64,000 nt of DNA, from NCBI RefSeq assembly GCF_003573695.1, contig NC_039363.1, positions 166,734,747 through 166,798,746 on the forward strand, read 5' to 3'. The stretch's first letter is position 1; each line of letters opens with the position of its first letter. Positions 22,637-32,629 of this stretch are shown here, piece after piece. The notes beneath the pieces were generated by a model. The model was not told where the DNA came from, made no database searches, and was given only the letters and a program-made list of their open reading frames with translations. The position numbers and the translations under genes are program-made. This DNA comes from Papaver somniferum (lineage: Eukaryota > Streptophyta > Magnoliopsida > Ranunculales > Papaveraceae).

Positions 22637-22720
22637 GTCGACCACTGGAACCCTTGTATATGCCAGTTGTGTTGACCTAGAGTTAGGATTATCGACCACT
22701 GGTACCCTTGTATATGCCAG
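22637..22720 (+). repeat. Duplicated hairpin unit in the Athila 3' untranslated region
   Basis: Two copies of a unit with CGACCACTGG near its start and TATATGCCAG near its end lie about 53 bp apart. Within each, CACTGG pairs with CCAGTG-like sequence to form a short stem. The minus-strand relative J has the same pair at about 63690-63766. Confidence 0.55.
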
Positions 22721-23260
22721 TGTGATGATATTAGTCAGACCGGTATCTCAGTCCATTAGGATAGGTTGATTTTCACGGAGTCCTTCAGACAGATATGAGA
22801 AACACCGTTCACCTAGTAAACATCAAAACCATCTATGTTTTTCTATATCCATCTTCTTGATCTATCCATGTGATTAGTTTTGACTATGGATATTGATGTC
22901 CATAGTTCGACTATCTTAGTAGAGCTCTGTCACTTCATATGAATTTTAGTATGCTTGAGTGCAAACTCGTGTACAACAATTGGAATTTCGCATCAGGGTA
23001 CTTCCTCCTGTAGTCAATAAGTATGCCAACCAAGGAGATTCTTTAGTGCCTTCCAAGGTTCTATGTAGATAGCTAGGGTCTGGAGTATAAAGGTTTTGTG
23101 GGTATACCTCTGGTAAGCCCTCCGGAGACTTCACTCCGCCACTAGGGATACCTAGGGGTTTAAAGGCTTATTGCATCTGCTAAATGCAATCGACGATGCC
23201 TGCGACAGTGAGTTAGGATTTTATTTCTATTTTATTTTTGCTCGAGGACTAGCAAATAAT

Positions 23261-23275
23261 AGGTTTGGGGGTATT
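23261..23275 (+). other. Athila polypurine tract
   Basis: AGGTTTGGGGGTATT lies immediately before the 3' LTR start TGATAG. It is the expected plus-strand primer site. J has the same motif on the other strand at 63135-63150. Confidence 0.8.
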
Positions 23276-24803
23276 TGATAGACACATTTTTGTGTCCGAT
23301 TTGTCTCGATTCTAGATATTGTTAGGGCTCATTTTTGTACTTATTATGGTGTTTTATTTATTTGTAGGTATTTTTGGCCAATAAACATTTTTTGAAAAAA
23401 TTGGCTCGAAAAGTTGTCGGAAAGCACCCGGAGGACATTTGCTATACGGACCCCAGATTTGGCTAAGGTGCACCCAGCCGAAAAGGGGCACCCCTGGGAG
23501 GCAACTGCTAATCACACTCCATCACTGGATAAGGGGCGACCCTCTTCTTCATTTCAAATTCTGGTTTTGGTGGGAAAATGAAGAACATAACTGAGTGATT
23601 TTCGATCGAAGTTTGAAGGAGTTCTGGGTAGATTAAAGGGCTGAAATTTGTTGGGTAGTTGTGATATGTCCCAACAAAACTATCATGAGTGATTTGATCG
23701 ATTAAAATTGGCTGGATTTTCGGAGAGAAGGAAACAGAGAAGCGTGTGCATGGAAAGAGATGTTCACAGGATTACTCCGTGCCTGGATTGATTTGGCATG
23801 CTGAAGAAGTGTGCACCATCTAAGCAAGGATATTTTTCACGAATCATACAGCTGCAGACGCATGAAGAGGCGAGTAAGGAAAGAAAATTGTCCGAGATTA
23901 TTTTTTATTTACTGCCGAGCTATGGAAAGATTTTCCGGAGTAATGAGTGAAGATTTCTGTCGCTGAGGAGTATAAAAAGGGTCTTGAGGTAGCATAGAAA
24001 GGGTCTGGAGAGTTTGGGAGAGTTAGAGAGCATCACAGAGCCGAAAAATTGAGTTGCAGAGAACACCATTTCTGCTGCTGCAGAACTGAAGAACACGAAG
24101 AACAGACTGACGAAGACAGTCGTTTATCAACAGTGACAACGACAGACACGTGAGGGTCGCAGAGATACAACAACAGCAGTTCTCTTTTATCATTCTTTGT
24201 AACAGTGTTTTGCAACAATTATAAACGTTGCAAACACCCGATTTTCATCATTTTCTCCATTTCATCATCTGTACACCTATTTTGAGTAATGAAATCAACT
24301 TTTGAGCCTGTTTCCAACATCATGATGAGCTAAACCCAATCTTCCGGGGCGATGGAGGAAGCCATTCTTCCAAAAGTTGTGTGGTAAAATTTATTTGAAT
24401 TTATTTATGCAATTCTTTTATGATTATTTGCACTGAATGAAAATTGAGTAATGATTTTTATTAATTAATTGTGTTTTCTCTTGATGAAGTATGCTTAGTT
24501 TAGGGATTTTGATACTTCATTCTTGCGATTAACAATTGATGTTTTGAAAATCTAATTTAGGCAATGATTAGAATCACAATTTCTTTTGATTGGAGTTTTA
24601 TTGTCTAGAATTTCATGATAAAAAATAACATTAAATTACATGAATTTTGGTGAATGGTGAAATCCTGAACCCCGGTCTCTCTAATATAATCAGTTTTAAT
24701 TTGCTTTATTTTCTTTAGTTTTAAAATTTAAATCTAAAAGCACAACCTTCACAAGTCTTGAACGAACTCTATTTATTACTACAACAACTTTGAAAATACA
24801 TCA
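23276..24803 (+). repeat. 3' LTR of Athila (1528 bp)
   Basis: It starts TGATAGACAC and ends AATACATCA, followed by the target duplication GTAAG. It has a TATA box at 23971-23978. It matches the 5' LTR along its length apart from scattered substitutions and one short insertion. Confidence 0.92.
23971..23978 (+). promoter_or_regulatory. Probable TATA box of the Athila 3' LTR
   Basis: TATAAAAA is at the position equivalent to 14648 in the 5' LTR. In this copy it could drive transcripts out into the neighbouring Sirevirus sequence. Confidence 0.55.
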
Positions 24804-24808
24804 GTAAG
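24804..24808. repeat. Right target-site duplication of Athila (GTAAG)
   Basis: This pairs with GTAAC at 13966-13970 and matches the unoccupied sites in other Sirevirus LTRs. Confidence 0.75.
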
Positions 24809-25331
24809 GAACGCGACTGTACCTTAATCGGTGTGAGACTTGGTTAGGCCTCAACTAAATTCCAGTCCGAAGTTAAATTATAGTAGGCTAGTATCTGTAG
24901 CGGCTTAATACAACGTGGTGTTCAAAACTGGACTAGGTCCCGGGGGTTTTCTGCATTTGCGGTTTCCTCTTAACAAAACTTCTAATGTCTGTGTTATTTC
25001 TTTTCCGCATTATATTTTATATAATTGAAAATCACAGGTTTTGCGTAGTTCAATCAATTGGTAAATCCAACCTTTGGTTGTTGATTGAAATTGAATGACA
25101 CTTGAATATTGGTTTTTGATACCGTTCAAGTTATTTCTCATATCAATCGGGTTCATAGGTTCCTATCTGTTCGATTGCAGATTGCAATGAGAAATTGATA
25201 TATAACTCTTAGATGTATTTCCTTGATTGAGTCTAACTGTCTGGTTGATTCTCTTGGAATTATATTGGAGTTAGTCCATACAGATTGCCGAACGAAATAT
25301 TGGGTGTGGTTGTTAGACCCCTGTTTTTTCA
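24809..25331 (+). repeat. 3' LTR of Sirevirus B, part 2 (after Athila)
   Basis: It continues the LTR text broken at 13970. It includes the conserved block with TAGCGGCTTAATACA and GGTTTCCTCTTAACAAAA (about 24895-24980) and the U5 text equivalent to 1547-1897 on the other strand. It ends TTTTTTCA at 25331. The sequence beyond belongs to a minus-strand LTR. Confidence 0.75.
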
Positions 25332-25572
25332 GATAAGTTTTGGTATCCACATACCTTTTGTTGATGAAGTTCCTCAAAGCTCTCCTTAGTAGATCTTCAT
25401 CTTCTATAGATGAACGTCGTGAAGTCTAAAGCTCAACTACACATTCTATCATAATCCGAGACATAGATATAAGTAGACTAGAAATCAAGACTTATAGTTT
25501 TGATCACCTAAACTTGACAAACAAGATTGAGATAGCAACGCTTGCGAGTTCGACTGAGCAGTGCTCTAACAA
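25332..25572 (-). repeat. 3' LTR fragment of Sirevirus D (U3 start)
   Basis: Reverse-complemented, it begins TGTTAGAGCACTGCTC, like element A's LTR start, and matches 7070-7309 closely. It is broken on the left by the end of B's LTR. B therefore probably inserted into this LTR near a GATAAG sequence. Confidence 0.75.
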
Positions 25573-26591
25573 TCTCTCCCTTTTAGTTACAAAACTATCA
25601 ATACATATGGATTACAAAATAAATAAACTTTGTAGCTTCTCATCCATCATGCTTGATTTCCTCGGTTCCTCAACATTCCTTGAATTCTTCGCCACTCCAT
25701 GTACTTCCCTGATTCTGAACGTGTTCAACTCAGCATCATTGTTATTGAAGATCCGTATCCATAACAATAAGAAAACAATTGTTCTCAATTATTGTCACAC
25801 AGTGTCATAGTATTATTACACAGCATCAAAGTCCAATAATTTCATCACAACTTTGACAATAATACTATGGTGATATGTATCACTCCCCCTTGTCAATACT
25901 TTATCTCGCAATGAAACCACTCCCCCCCCCCCTACATAATGATCCGTAAACCATATGTATGTAGTGTGAACAACCAAATAATTCTCCCCCTTTTTGTCAA
26001 TATAAATTGGCAAAGGTACAAAAGAGAACATATCAACTTTGTTTCGATGATTTCACATAGTCGAAACTTAGTGTATTCATCAAGGAGTTTATAAAGATAC
26101 AAGATAACAAGATAACTCCTACAATATTCCACAGCCGCACTCCCCGCAAATATTTGGTAATTAAGCACAAGTTCAAAGAATAACTATCCCTCATAAAATG
26201 TCATTCCCGAAAGAACAATAAGAGCGACCTTACTTTTACAAGAAAGGAAGGATTTCTTTGGACATAAAAAAATTACATGAACCATGAATTGGTATCCATA
26301 AAACTCGAATAAATTAATCACAAGAAGACCTTATAGATTAATTTAATCGGAAACGCTCAACACAATAAAACTTACGGAGCCATACAATACTTTCACATAG
26401 AAGTGGATCAGGGAAAGATCAATAATGCGGAATATTCAAAAGTTCATTCTATCTTTTATCAATATTTGCATAAAGACATAATAGACTTAACTTTTGACAT
26501 ATATGGATAATCATAATTCACGGGCGTAAACACACATATCCCATATAATATTTTTGTAACATATAAAACCAATAAAGATTAATACTGTAAA
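25573..26591 (-). other. Polypurine tract and 3' untranslated region of Sirevirus D
   Basis: On the minus strand AAAAGGGAGAGAT abuts the LTR (25573-25588), and further polypurine runs follow near 25882-25893, 25921-25935 (eleven Gs on the minus strand) and 25983-26000 (GACAAAAAGGGGGAGA). No gene is seen. The text matches the 3' regions of A and B. Unlike those two, D keeps the full run from polypurine tract to LTR. Confidence 0.7.
26584..26591. repeat. Left 8-bp target-site duplication of the MITE (ACTGTAAA)
   Basis: This pairs with ACTGCAAA at 27233-27240, one mismatch. The unoccupied site in element A reads ACTGCAAA (2628-2635). Confidence 0.75.
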
Positions 26592-27232
26592 TAGGGCTGA
26601 ACAAGGTTTCGGTTTTCTGTCGGAACCGAACCAGACCGATTAGGAAGAAACCGAACCGAACCATTTACTAATGGATTGGTTATGGTAATTTTTTTGAAAA
26701 ACCGATATTATTGGTTTGGTTTTGGTTTGACCCCAAAAACCGAACCAAAAACCAATGGAAAACAACCGGTTATGTTCAACCGTGAGATTAAAACCTAATA
26801 TTTAATTTACATCCTTCGTTTTTCTTAACCCTAGTACTATATATTAGATATCTTCGACCAATTTCTTAACCTCACTTCAGTTCTTTATTTTTTTTCTTCG
26901 CCTCCTTCTTCGGTTCACAAAAGAGAACTGTATTCTTCCTAATGATGTCAAAACTTGTTAAAAAATAAAATCATGAATCATGATCTCTAGTAGGTTAAAA
27001 TTCTATTGTGATTATTTTATTTTTAATATTTGAATTGTCAGTTTCAGAAAACTGACATACAATCGGTTTCCCATTAACCCATTGGGAAAAAAACCGAAAC
27101 CGGCTAAAACCATTAGAAAACCGAACCAATGGTTAATGGTTCGGTAATGGTAATATTTTTCGAAAACCGATAGTATTGGTATTGGTTTGGTTTGGCTGGA
27201 AACCGAGCCGAAACCGACCATGAACAGCCCTA
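26592..27232. mobile_element. hAT-type MITE (641 bp)
   Basis: The ends are TAGGGCTGAACA and TGAACAGCCCTA, imperfect terminal inverted repeats starting TAGGG as in hAT elements. An 8-bp target duplication, also typical of hAT, flanks it. The subterminal regions are full of short inverted GGTTTCGGTTTT / AACCGAAACC-type motifs, which let the two halves pair. It has no transposase frame, so it depends on a hAT transposase made elsewhere. It lies in D's 3' untranslated region, and A has the empty site. Confidence 0.8.
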
Positions 27233-27240
27233 ACTGCAAA
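27233..27240. repeat. Right 8-bp target-site duplication of the MITE (ACTGCAAA)
   Basis: This pairs with 26584-26591 and is identical to the empty site at 2628-2635. Confidence 0.75.
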
Positions 27241-28344
27241 ATCATCTTCCAAATAACTTAGAATTTAAATATATAAATCTAAAAACATTGCAAGATGAAA
27301 ATCGTTGGCAATAGCTATGTGTAATCACAATATTTTCTATTCCAAACCCTAGTTATCCTTCTTAAACACAAGAATAAATTCTCATAACAAGTTTCCTAGA
27401 TAAAAAAACGACGAAACAAATTTGTACGAAACAAACTTGTAAAGAACATACAAGATGATTTTCCCTTAGAAGGTAGAATCAATCTTTTTCGCACCAAGAA
27501 TGGCTGCCAAATGCGTATAAAAAGAATTTCTTAACAAATAAGAAAATAAAAATTCATTAACGACCATGAATCGAAGTTCACATAAAAGGATTGTGAACAT
27601 TCAAGAATCTTAGAGTAATGCATACTACTACCCATTGTTGAACTTTCTTCTTTGTGATTCACCAACAACATTCTTGACAAATATACAAATGATATTAGAA
27701 GAAAATTACTCCAAGTACCCAAGTCCAAGAGAAGTGGTAGAAGTGCAACGAAATGGAGCAAAACACTCAAAAAACAAGAGACGCAACAAAGACCAATCTT
27801 AACTCATCCAAATTCAGGATTTCTCATCACCATTTTGAAAAGAATTCAAATACAAAGAGAATTCAAAAATAATGAGGTTATTCTGAGTTCAGACGAGGAA
27901 GTTACGACCAAAACAAGCTTACCGAGTATCGACATCTACATGTCAGTTTGCAAACGGATTTCGTGACCTGGAGATGTTTGCATACCAGTATGCGAACTGA
28001 AATCCCCGGGTTTTAAATTTAAATGATGGTACGCGTACCTGGTATGTATCTCGAACTACCATTTTCAAAGGTAAACATTTAAGAACCTTAAACACAAACC
28101 AAGTTCGGTAGACATGAACGATACACAAGGCACATAGATCATTATAAGTACTTTAAGCAAATAATAAAATCATAAATATTTCTCAATCTTAAAGACATAC
28201 CTTTTAGAAGAATCCAATCGAATTCCACATCGTTACCAAAAATTCAAAATCTTACCCAACATAATATGTGTGCCTCAATTCTTGTGCTTCCCTCACCGTA
28301 TACATAATAGGGAATTTCTTGGTGAGGATGCACTCTCAACATAA
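27241..28344 (-). other. Internal non-coding region of Sirevirus D with an LTR-like palindrome cluster
   Basis: To about 27480 this continues the 3' untranslated text shared with A. From about 27850 to 28250 it looks like Sirevirus U3. It has a palindrome with arms GTTTGCATAC/GTATGCGAAC (27976-27997), a perfect GGTACGCGTACC (28028-28039), and ACATACCTTTTAG, which is also found in the LTR at 25332-25572. No coding region is convincing. Confidence 0.45.
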
Positions 28345-28947
28345 TCAATTTGTGTTGAGGTGAACAATGTCTTGCTCACTACAGGTGACAGAAACCGGAG
28401 TTTCCGCAACTATGGATTTTTCACAATCTATAGTTTTTGGCTTATTTCGTTTCTTCTTCCACGGATTCTTGTGTTCCACTTTTGAATTATCATGAAAGAA
28501 ATCACTTTTAGAACCTTTCATATTCAAATTCATTTTTCCAAAGAACCTTTTAACTTCCAACATCATGAATACTGATTTCTCCATAATCAGGGAATTTTCC
28601 TAGAGATCATTTTTTTCACACTCAAAGTACCATTTACTTTATTTGGTACCCACTTCTGAGTGCGTTTAGGAACAACCAGAACCGTCTTTCCATTACCCTC
28701 TTCTAGATTTCTTGAAATAGAATTGGATTGACTATTCTTTTGCAAGTTAGTCTTTCTCCAATTAGGAACATCGTATCTCGTCTTCGTCTTTACAAAGTTA
28801 TCCTTTTGATAATCATTACGATTGTGAAAAGGATTTGTATGACGTTTATAGGAAAATCTAGGTGTATCACAACACTGATTCCTTTTCCTAAAGGTTGGAT
28901 AGTTACAATCAGTAATACTAAGGGGATTAGCCTTAATATATGATCTT
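28345..28947 (-). pseudogene. Gag-like remnant of Sirevirus D, cut by element E
   Basis: The minus-strand frames are basic and rich in Lys, Arg and Asn, with WKKKRNKPK-type runs, and an aromatic motif (TQKWVPNKV) that recalls the C-terminal part of Sirevirus Gag. The upstream end is lost because E's LTR starts at 28948. The frame open at 28587-29048 is a chimera: its first about 35 codons come from the E LTR. No zinc knuckle survives here. The Gag call is moderate and rests on composition, position and similarity of layout to A and E. Confidence 0.45.
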
Positions 28948-29501
28948 TGAAAAGACGAGAGTACCCAAATATACCTCAGTATAACTTTTCCACCTATAAG
29001 TCCTTTCTCCGAAAGTGATTGTCTATGGACTGAGTCGAGAAAATACAACTGATCGGTTCAAACTTCATGTGATCGCCTATGGATACGAGATCGAGACAAT
29101 ACGACAACAAGATAACTTGTGTGATTGACTATGGATACAAGATCGAGACAATACAACAACAAAGTATGTTTACTTGATAAATGGTTCGGACTTAACCAAA
29201 CACAATATGATTACTATCAAGTAAATAGGAATTAAAGTTTGTGTATTTTAATTCTTAATTATAATTATAATGAAAACAATTATAATTGCGGAAATAGAAA
29301 AGTAAAAGACACAACAAGATTTTGTTAACGAGGAGACCGCAAATGCAGAAAAATACCGGGACCTTTCTAGAATTGAATAATCTCAGGATTAAGCCGATAT
29401 ACAAAATCAAACCGACTTCGTATATTTGAGAACAAGCAACTAAACCTATAGTTCACCTAGTTCCGTCTGTATTCCCACGTCTCCAACTTGTAAAAGGTCA
29501 T
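28948..29501 (-). repeat. 3' LTR of Sirevirus E, piece 1
   Basis: It starts TGAAAAGACGAG (plus reading) and matches 56430-56947 almost throughout, including the block with TTTTGTTAACGAGGA and ACCGCAAATGCAGAAAAA. It is cut at 29501 by Tat1. Confidence 0.8.
29497..29501. repeat. Target-site duplication of Tat1, low-coordinate copy (GTCAT)
   Basis: This pairs with GTCAC at 41100-41104, one mismatch. The unoccupied site in E's own 5' LTR reads GTCAC (56943-56947), so this copy has mutated. Confidence 0.8.
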
Positions 29502-32101
29502 TGTTTATGGGTAAAAACTGATTCTGTTGTTTTTGGTAATTTGGGGTGTGTTGATGAGAAACAAGTTCAAACCCTAAACAAATGCACTGCACGGGAGTGC
29601 TTTTAGGTTCGAGAAATAAATCTGTAAGACTCTGGCCTAAACCACAAAATAGTTGTTCCAGATTCAATTCGGCCACAAGGTGAAGGAGAAGGGTTGATCT
29701 TAGGGGAAACGAAGAAGGTGTTGAGATTGTGAAGGTGTTGGATGTTTATGACTTGTATTAGAATATTGAACTGGCTTGCACAATGTGAGCTATCAGTTCT
29801 GGGTGTTTTCTGGATACTATGACAACACTTGGTTTTTTTTGTATCCTTTGAAAATAGGTCGGAGAACCTATTTATACAAGTCATCGAGCGCAACCCTAGC
29901 TCATCTCATAGGAAGTGGAGGAAGTGAAGTGATGGAGTAGAAGGGTCGTGTAGGTGATTGTCACACGATCACGTATTTGCCCACTTCCCTCATCATCGTT
30001 AACTGTCCATGCCTCCTGACACGTTCTCTTAATGGGCGCGTTGCACGCCGCACGCTATAAACCGCCAGACCAATACCCCAGTAAGTATCCCTCAGTTTGT
30101 GACATGTTTGATGTCTCGAACGAGCGGGTCAAGTCGTTGGACCCGCCACAAGAAATAACATGCGGTGCTATTAGGTTAAACAACTAAGTTATTTAAGGAA
30201 TTGATATTCATGAAATATCGTGCATGCTCGATGTATGTAATGCATCGTTTTTAAGCAAGCACCTCAAAGCAATCGATATGCATGAAGCATCGCTGTTTTA
30301 AACCTTGATTGAATAAGTCGTGGATCAAGCGTCTTAAAATGGAAACACACCCAACTATATTCGAGTGGTCGTTTGGAGGCCGCATAGGCCGGAGACCCTC
30401 TGGTCGATCACTCCCTGTGGCGGAGTGGAGGACGGTGATCATTGAAGCGCTTCATTGATCGCCTAATTTTTAATCTAAACTGCCCGACAAAGCTGGAAAA
30501 GTTGGACGGACAAGATGATTTACGACATATATTTGCTGTCGTTGATGGAATTTAGGGTTTTTAAAGATGCGCAAACATCCCTATTGGCTTGGTCGAATCC
30601 AAGTAGGGGCGCCATTTTTGAGTGAGCCGATCAGGTGTGCGTGAAGATGGCTCACTGACGTGCATGCCTGCCCCTATCGGTCCCACAAATATTCGATCTT
30701 GGCCACTCAATTTGACCGGTAAAGATGAGTATTTGTGATCGATTTGCAACAGAAACATATTGCCGCAAAGAGGTTTGAAGAACGTGTGGTATGCCACCTT
30801 TGGGGTGCGCTTTTCGAGGCACCGGTCCCTAGTCTGCATAGGCCGTCCCGTCACATGCAAAGGTGGGCCCATGGTAATCACGTTGACATCCTTGAGACCT
30901 CTTGAGCCTACGTCTACACCCTACGTTTAGGCTGGCGAAGGTGGACGGTCACGATTGAACCACTACACATGTGCATTGCCGCAAACCCTAATTAGGGTTT
31001 TGAATCTGTCACACACGTGACTTTAACCGAGTGCTTTGGCACGCCTTGATCCTCTTTTGGGGAGATCGATCACGTGGGGCCCATGTTGGGCTGACTGTGA
31101 ACGCAGGTGCACCTTCCTAATGGTCCTAAATGCGGTGTAAGCCATCCAAATAGGCTGGCTAAGTTGGATGGTTGTGGTAGATTTAATACACTAGTGGACT
31201 TCCGCGACCCTTAGAAAGCATCACATCCATCATGTTTCGGGCAAACGTTCATTGCTCCATGACCACGTCGTGAGCAAACCGATCAGGTAAGGGTAGAGTG
31301 GGCCCTCCAACGTGTGCGTTAGCGCTTCCTCAATCATTCATGGGATGATCTAATCCGTCCAACCAGGCTGGCGAAGTTGGACGGGTATATGATAGATTTT
31401 GAGACCGTTTTTTACGGTCTTGGCTCGTTCGAGCTTGGTTTTTATGCAGCGCAATCTCACACGTTTGGGTCAACGTTTGAAGTGCTCGTGAATGAGCAAC
31501 ATGGGGGTCGATAACTAGAGGACTGGTGGGCCCGCCGACGGTTGCTACGGTGATTTCCTGGTCCTGCTAGGAGTAAGATATGTTTGTTAAATCATGCGGC
31601 CAAGTTGTGTGGCTGTGATTGTTTCGGAGACTGACATTAACAGTCTAGATTTTCTTTAAGAATAAATGTGTGTTCGATCACGCTATCTAAAGTGTGTGAA
31701 TGCATTGTTCTCTTTGTCGTTTGAGTATTTTTATGTAGATCTCAATACTGGCACTTCGGGAGATTCATGATACTCTGCTGAGAGTGAACACTTCATCGTC
31801 AAGTCATGTCATGTCAATAATGAGAGTTCGGCTGGGAACATAGCACGGGAAAATACCGGGAAAATCAGGCATTAATTAATAATGCTGGCATAAGATAGAA
31901 TTCACAGAGTATTTGGGATTGCTACTACGCCCACCATTCTGAATGAATTTCATATATATACTGAGTTGTTCAATACATATTTAAGTAAAGAGGTTTTAGC
32001 ACTCGCCGTTTTTAAATAGCTTCCGTTCCTTTGCAGGATGACAACACATTTAAATACAGGGTTTTACAATTTTAACCATGTACTAAAAGCCACCATCAAC
32101 A
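29502..32101 (-). repeat. 3' LTR of Tat1 (2600 bp)
   Basis: In minus orientation it starts TGTTGATGGTGG and ends ACCCATAAACA. It contains a TATA box (29869-29876), a short hairpin beside it, and about five degenerate repeats of roughly 215-220 bp. The repeats are marked by the motif GGCTGGCGAAGTTGGACGG at about 30489, 30929, 31150 and 31363. It has about 200 bp (31840-32065) that the 5' copy lacks. Confidence 0.88.
29869..29876 (-). promoter_or_regulatory. Probable TATA box of the Tat1 3' LTR with adjoining hairpin
   Basis: TATAAATA on the minus strand overlaps a stem, AAATAGGT ... ACCTATTT, with a short loop. The 5' LTR has the same arrangement at 39107-39114, and element F has it too. Confidence 0.55.
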
Positions 32102-32118
32102 TTAAGTCCCCTGCTTAG
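32102..32118 (-). other. Tat1 polypurine tract
   Basis: CTAAGCAGGGGACTTAA on the minus strand directly precedes the 3' LTR start TGTTGATGG. Element F has the same tract at 49657-49673. Confidence 0.8.
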
Positions 32119-32629
32119 CACGTAACAATGACATTGTTGCGGCGTAAGCAATAGATAGGGACAAACAAGAACAAATTTGAAAGACAAGGCGTGAAAGGAT
32201 TACCAGAAAACGCTTGCTCAACTCTTGCAATAAGTATAAGTACCGATGTACTGTTAATCCGTCTTCCTCCGTGCATGCCGTCCGTGTATTCTCTTGCGGC
32301 AACTGGTATTCCGGTTCGATCTCCCATCATTGCAGCAAGGAAGCGACCGCTACTTGAATTTGGAACAACAACCTCGCATCCCCAGTCAGGCTTACTAGGA
32401 CTCAGATTTGGCTTGAACACGTTCCTTCTTTGACTATCCAACGGTCCCTTCCTGGCTCTTAATTAAGGTCAACTGGAAGTATGACTTAGTTGGCGTTGAA
32501 TCCCCCCTTATCGGATGAATCTCGTTATAGCTTTCCAGTCTCGTTTTAAGGTATCTTTCATGTACATATACAGGGACACCCTTATCATGCCGAGATAAAT
32601 ATTCTATTATTGAAACTCTTGCTTTCATT
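32119..32629. other. Spacer between the Tat1 3' LTR and the antisense gene
   Basis: It is about 500 bp without a convincing gene. The 90 bp next to the polypurine tract match the equivalent place in element F (49590-49673). The open frames on either strand lack known motifs, and they overlap each other. Confidence 0.45.

Larger units (their letters stand above)
22059..23260 (+). other. Athila 3' untranslated region
   Basis: No envelope-like frame is present. It carries an early polypurine-like run (22219-22235), a pair of similar hairpin units (22637-22720) and, near 22568-22602, an A/G-rich run. The same region, with the same hairpin pair, is found on the minus strand at 63135-64000 in element J, so these features are family-wide and not accidents of this copy. 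Confidence 0.65.
13971..24803 (+). mobile_element. Athila-lineage Ty3/gypsy retrotransposon, complete structure, coding damage
   Basis: This is a 10.8-kb element with two 1.5-kb LTRs, an Asp-tRNA-like primer site, a leader, Gag-Pro, Pol (RT, RNase H, integrase), a 1.2-kb 3' untranslated region, a polypurine tract and a 5-bp target duplication. Athila is indicated by the Gag motif NPGWRNHPN, an FMDD reverse transcriptase, the ADIKGIS motif before RT and the primer site. There is no envelope-like ORF. The LTR pair looks only a few percent different by eye, so it is among the younger insertions. It cannot make its full proteins as it stands, because of an in-frame stop, two frameshifts and a changed protease motif. 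Confidence 0.9.

Noticed and set aside
25921..25935. Run of eleven Cs as a G-quadruplex or assembly error
   Set aside because: It coincides with a Sirevirus polypurine-type site on the minus strand, which explains it simply.
32115..32441. Overlapping frames on both strands between the Tat1 LTR and the antisense gene
   Set aside because: They overlap one another, have no motifs, and the part near the polypurine tract is conserved in F as DNA, not as protein.
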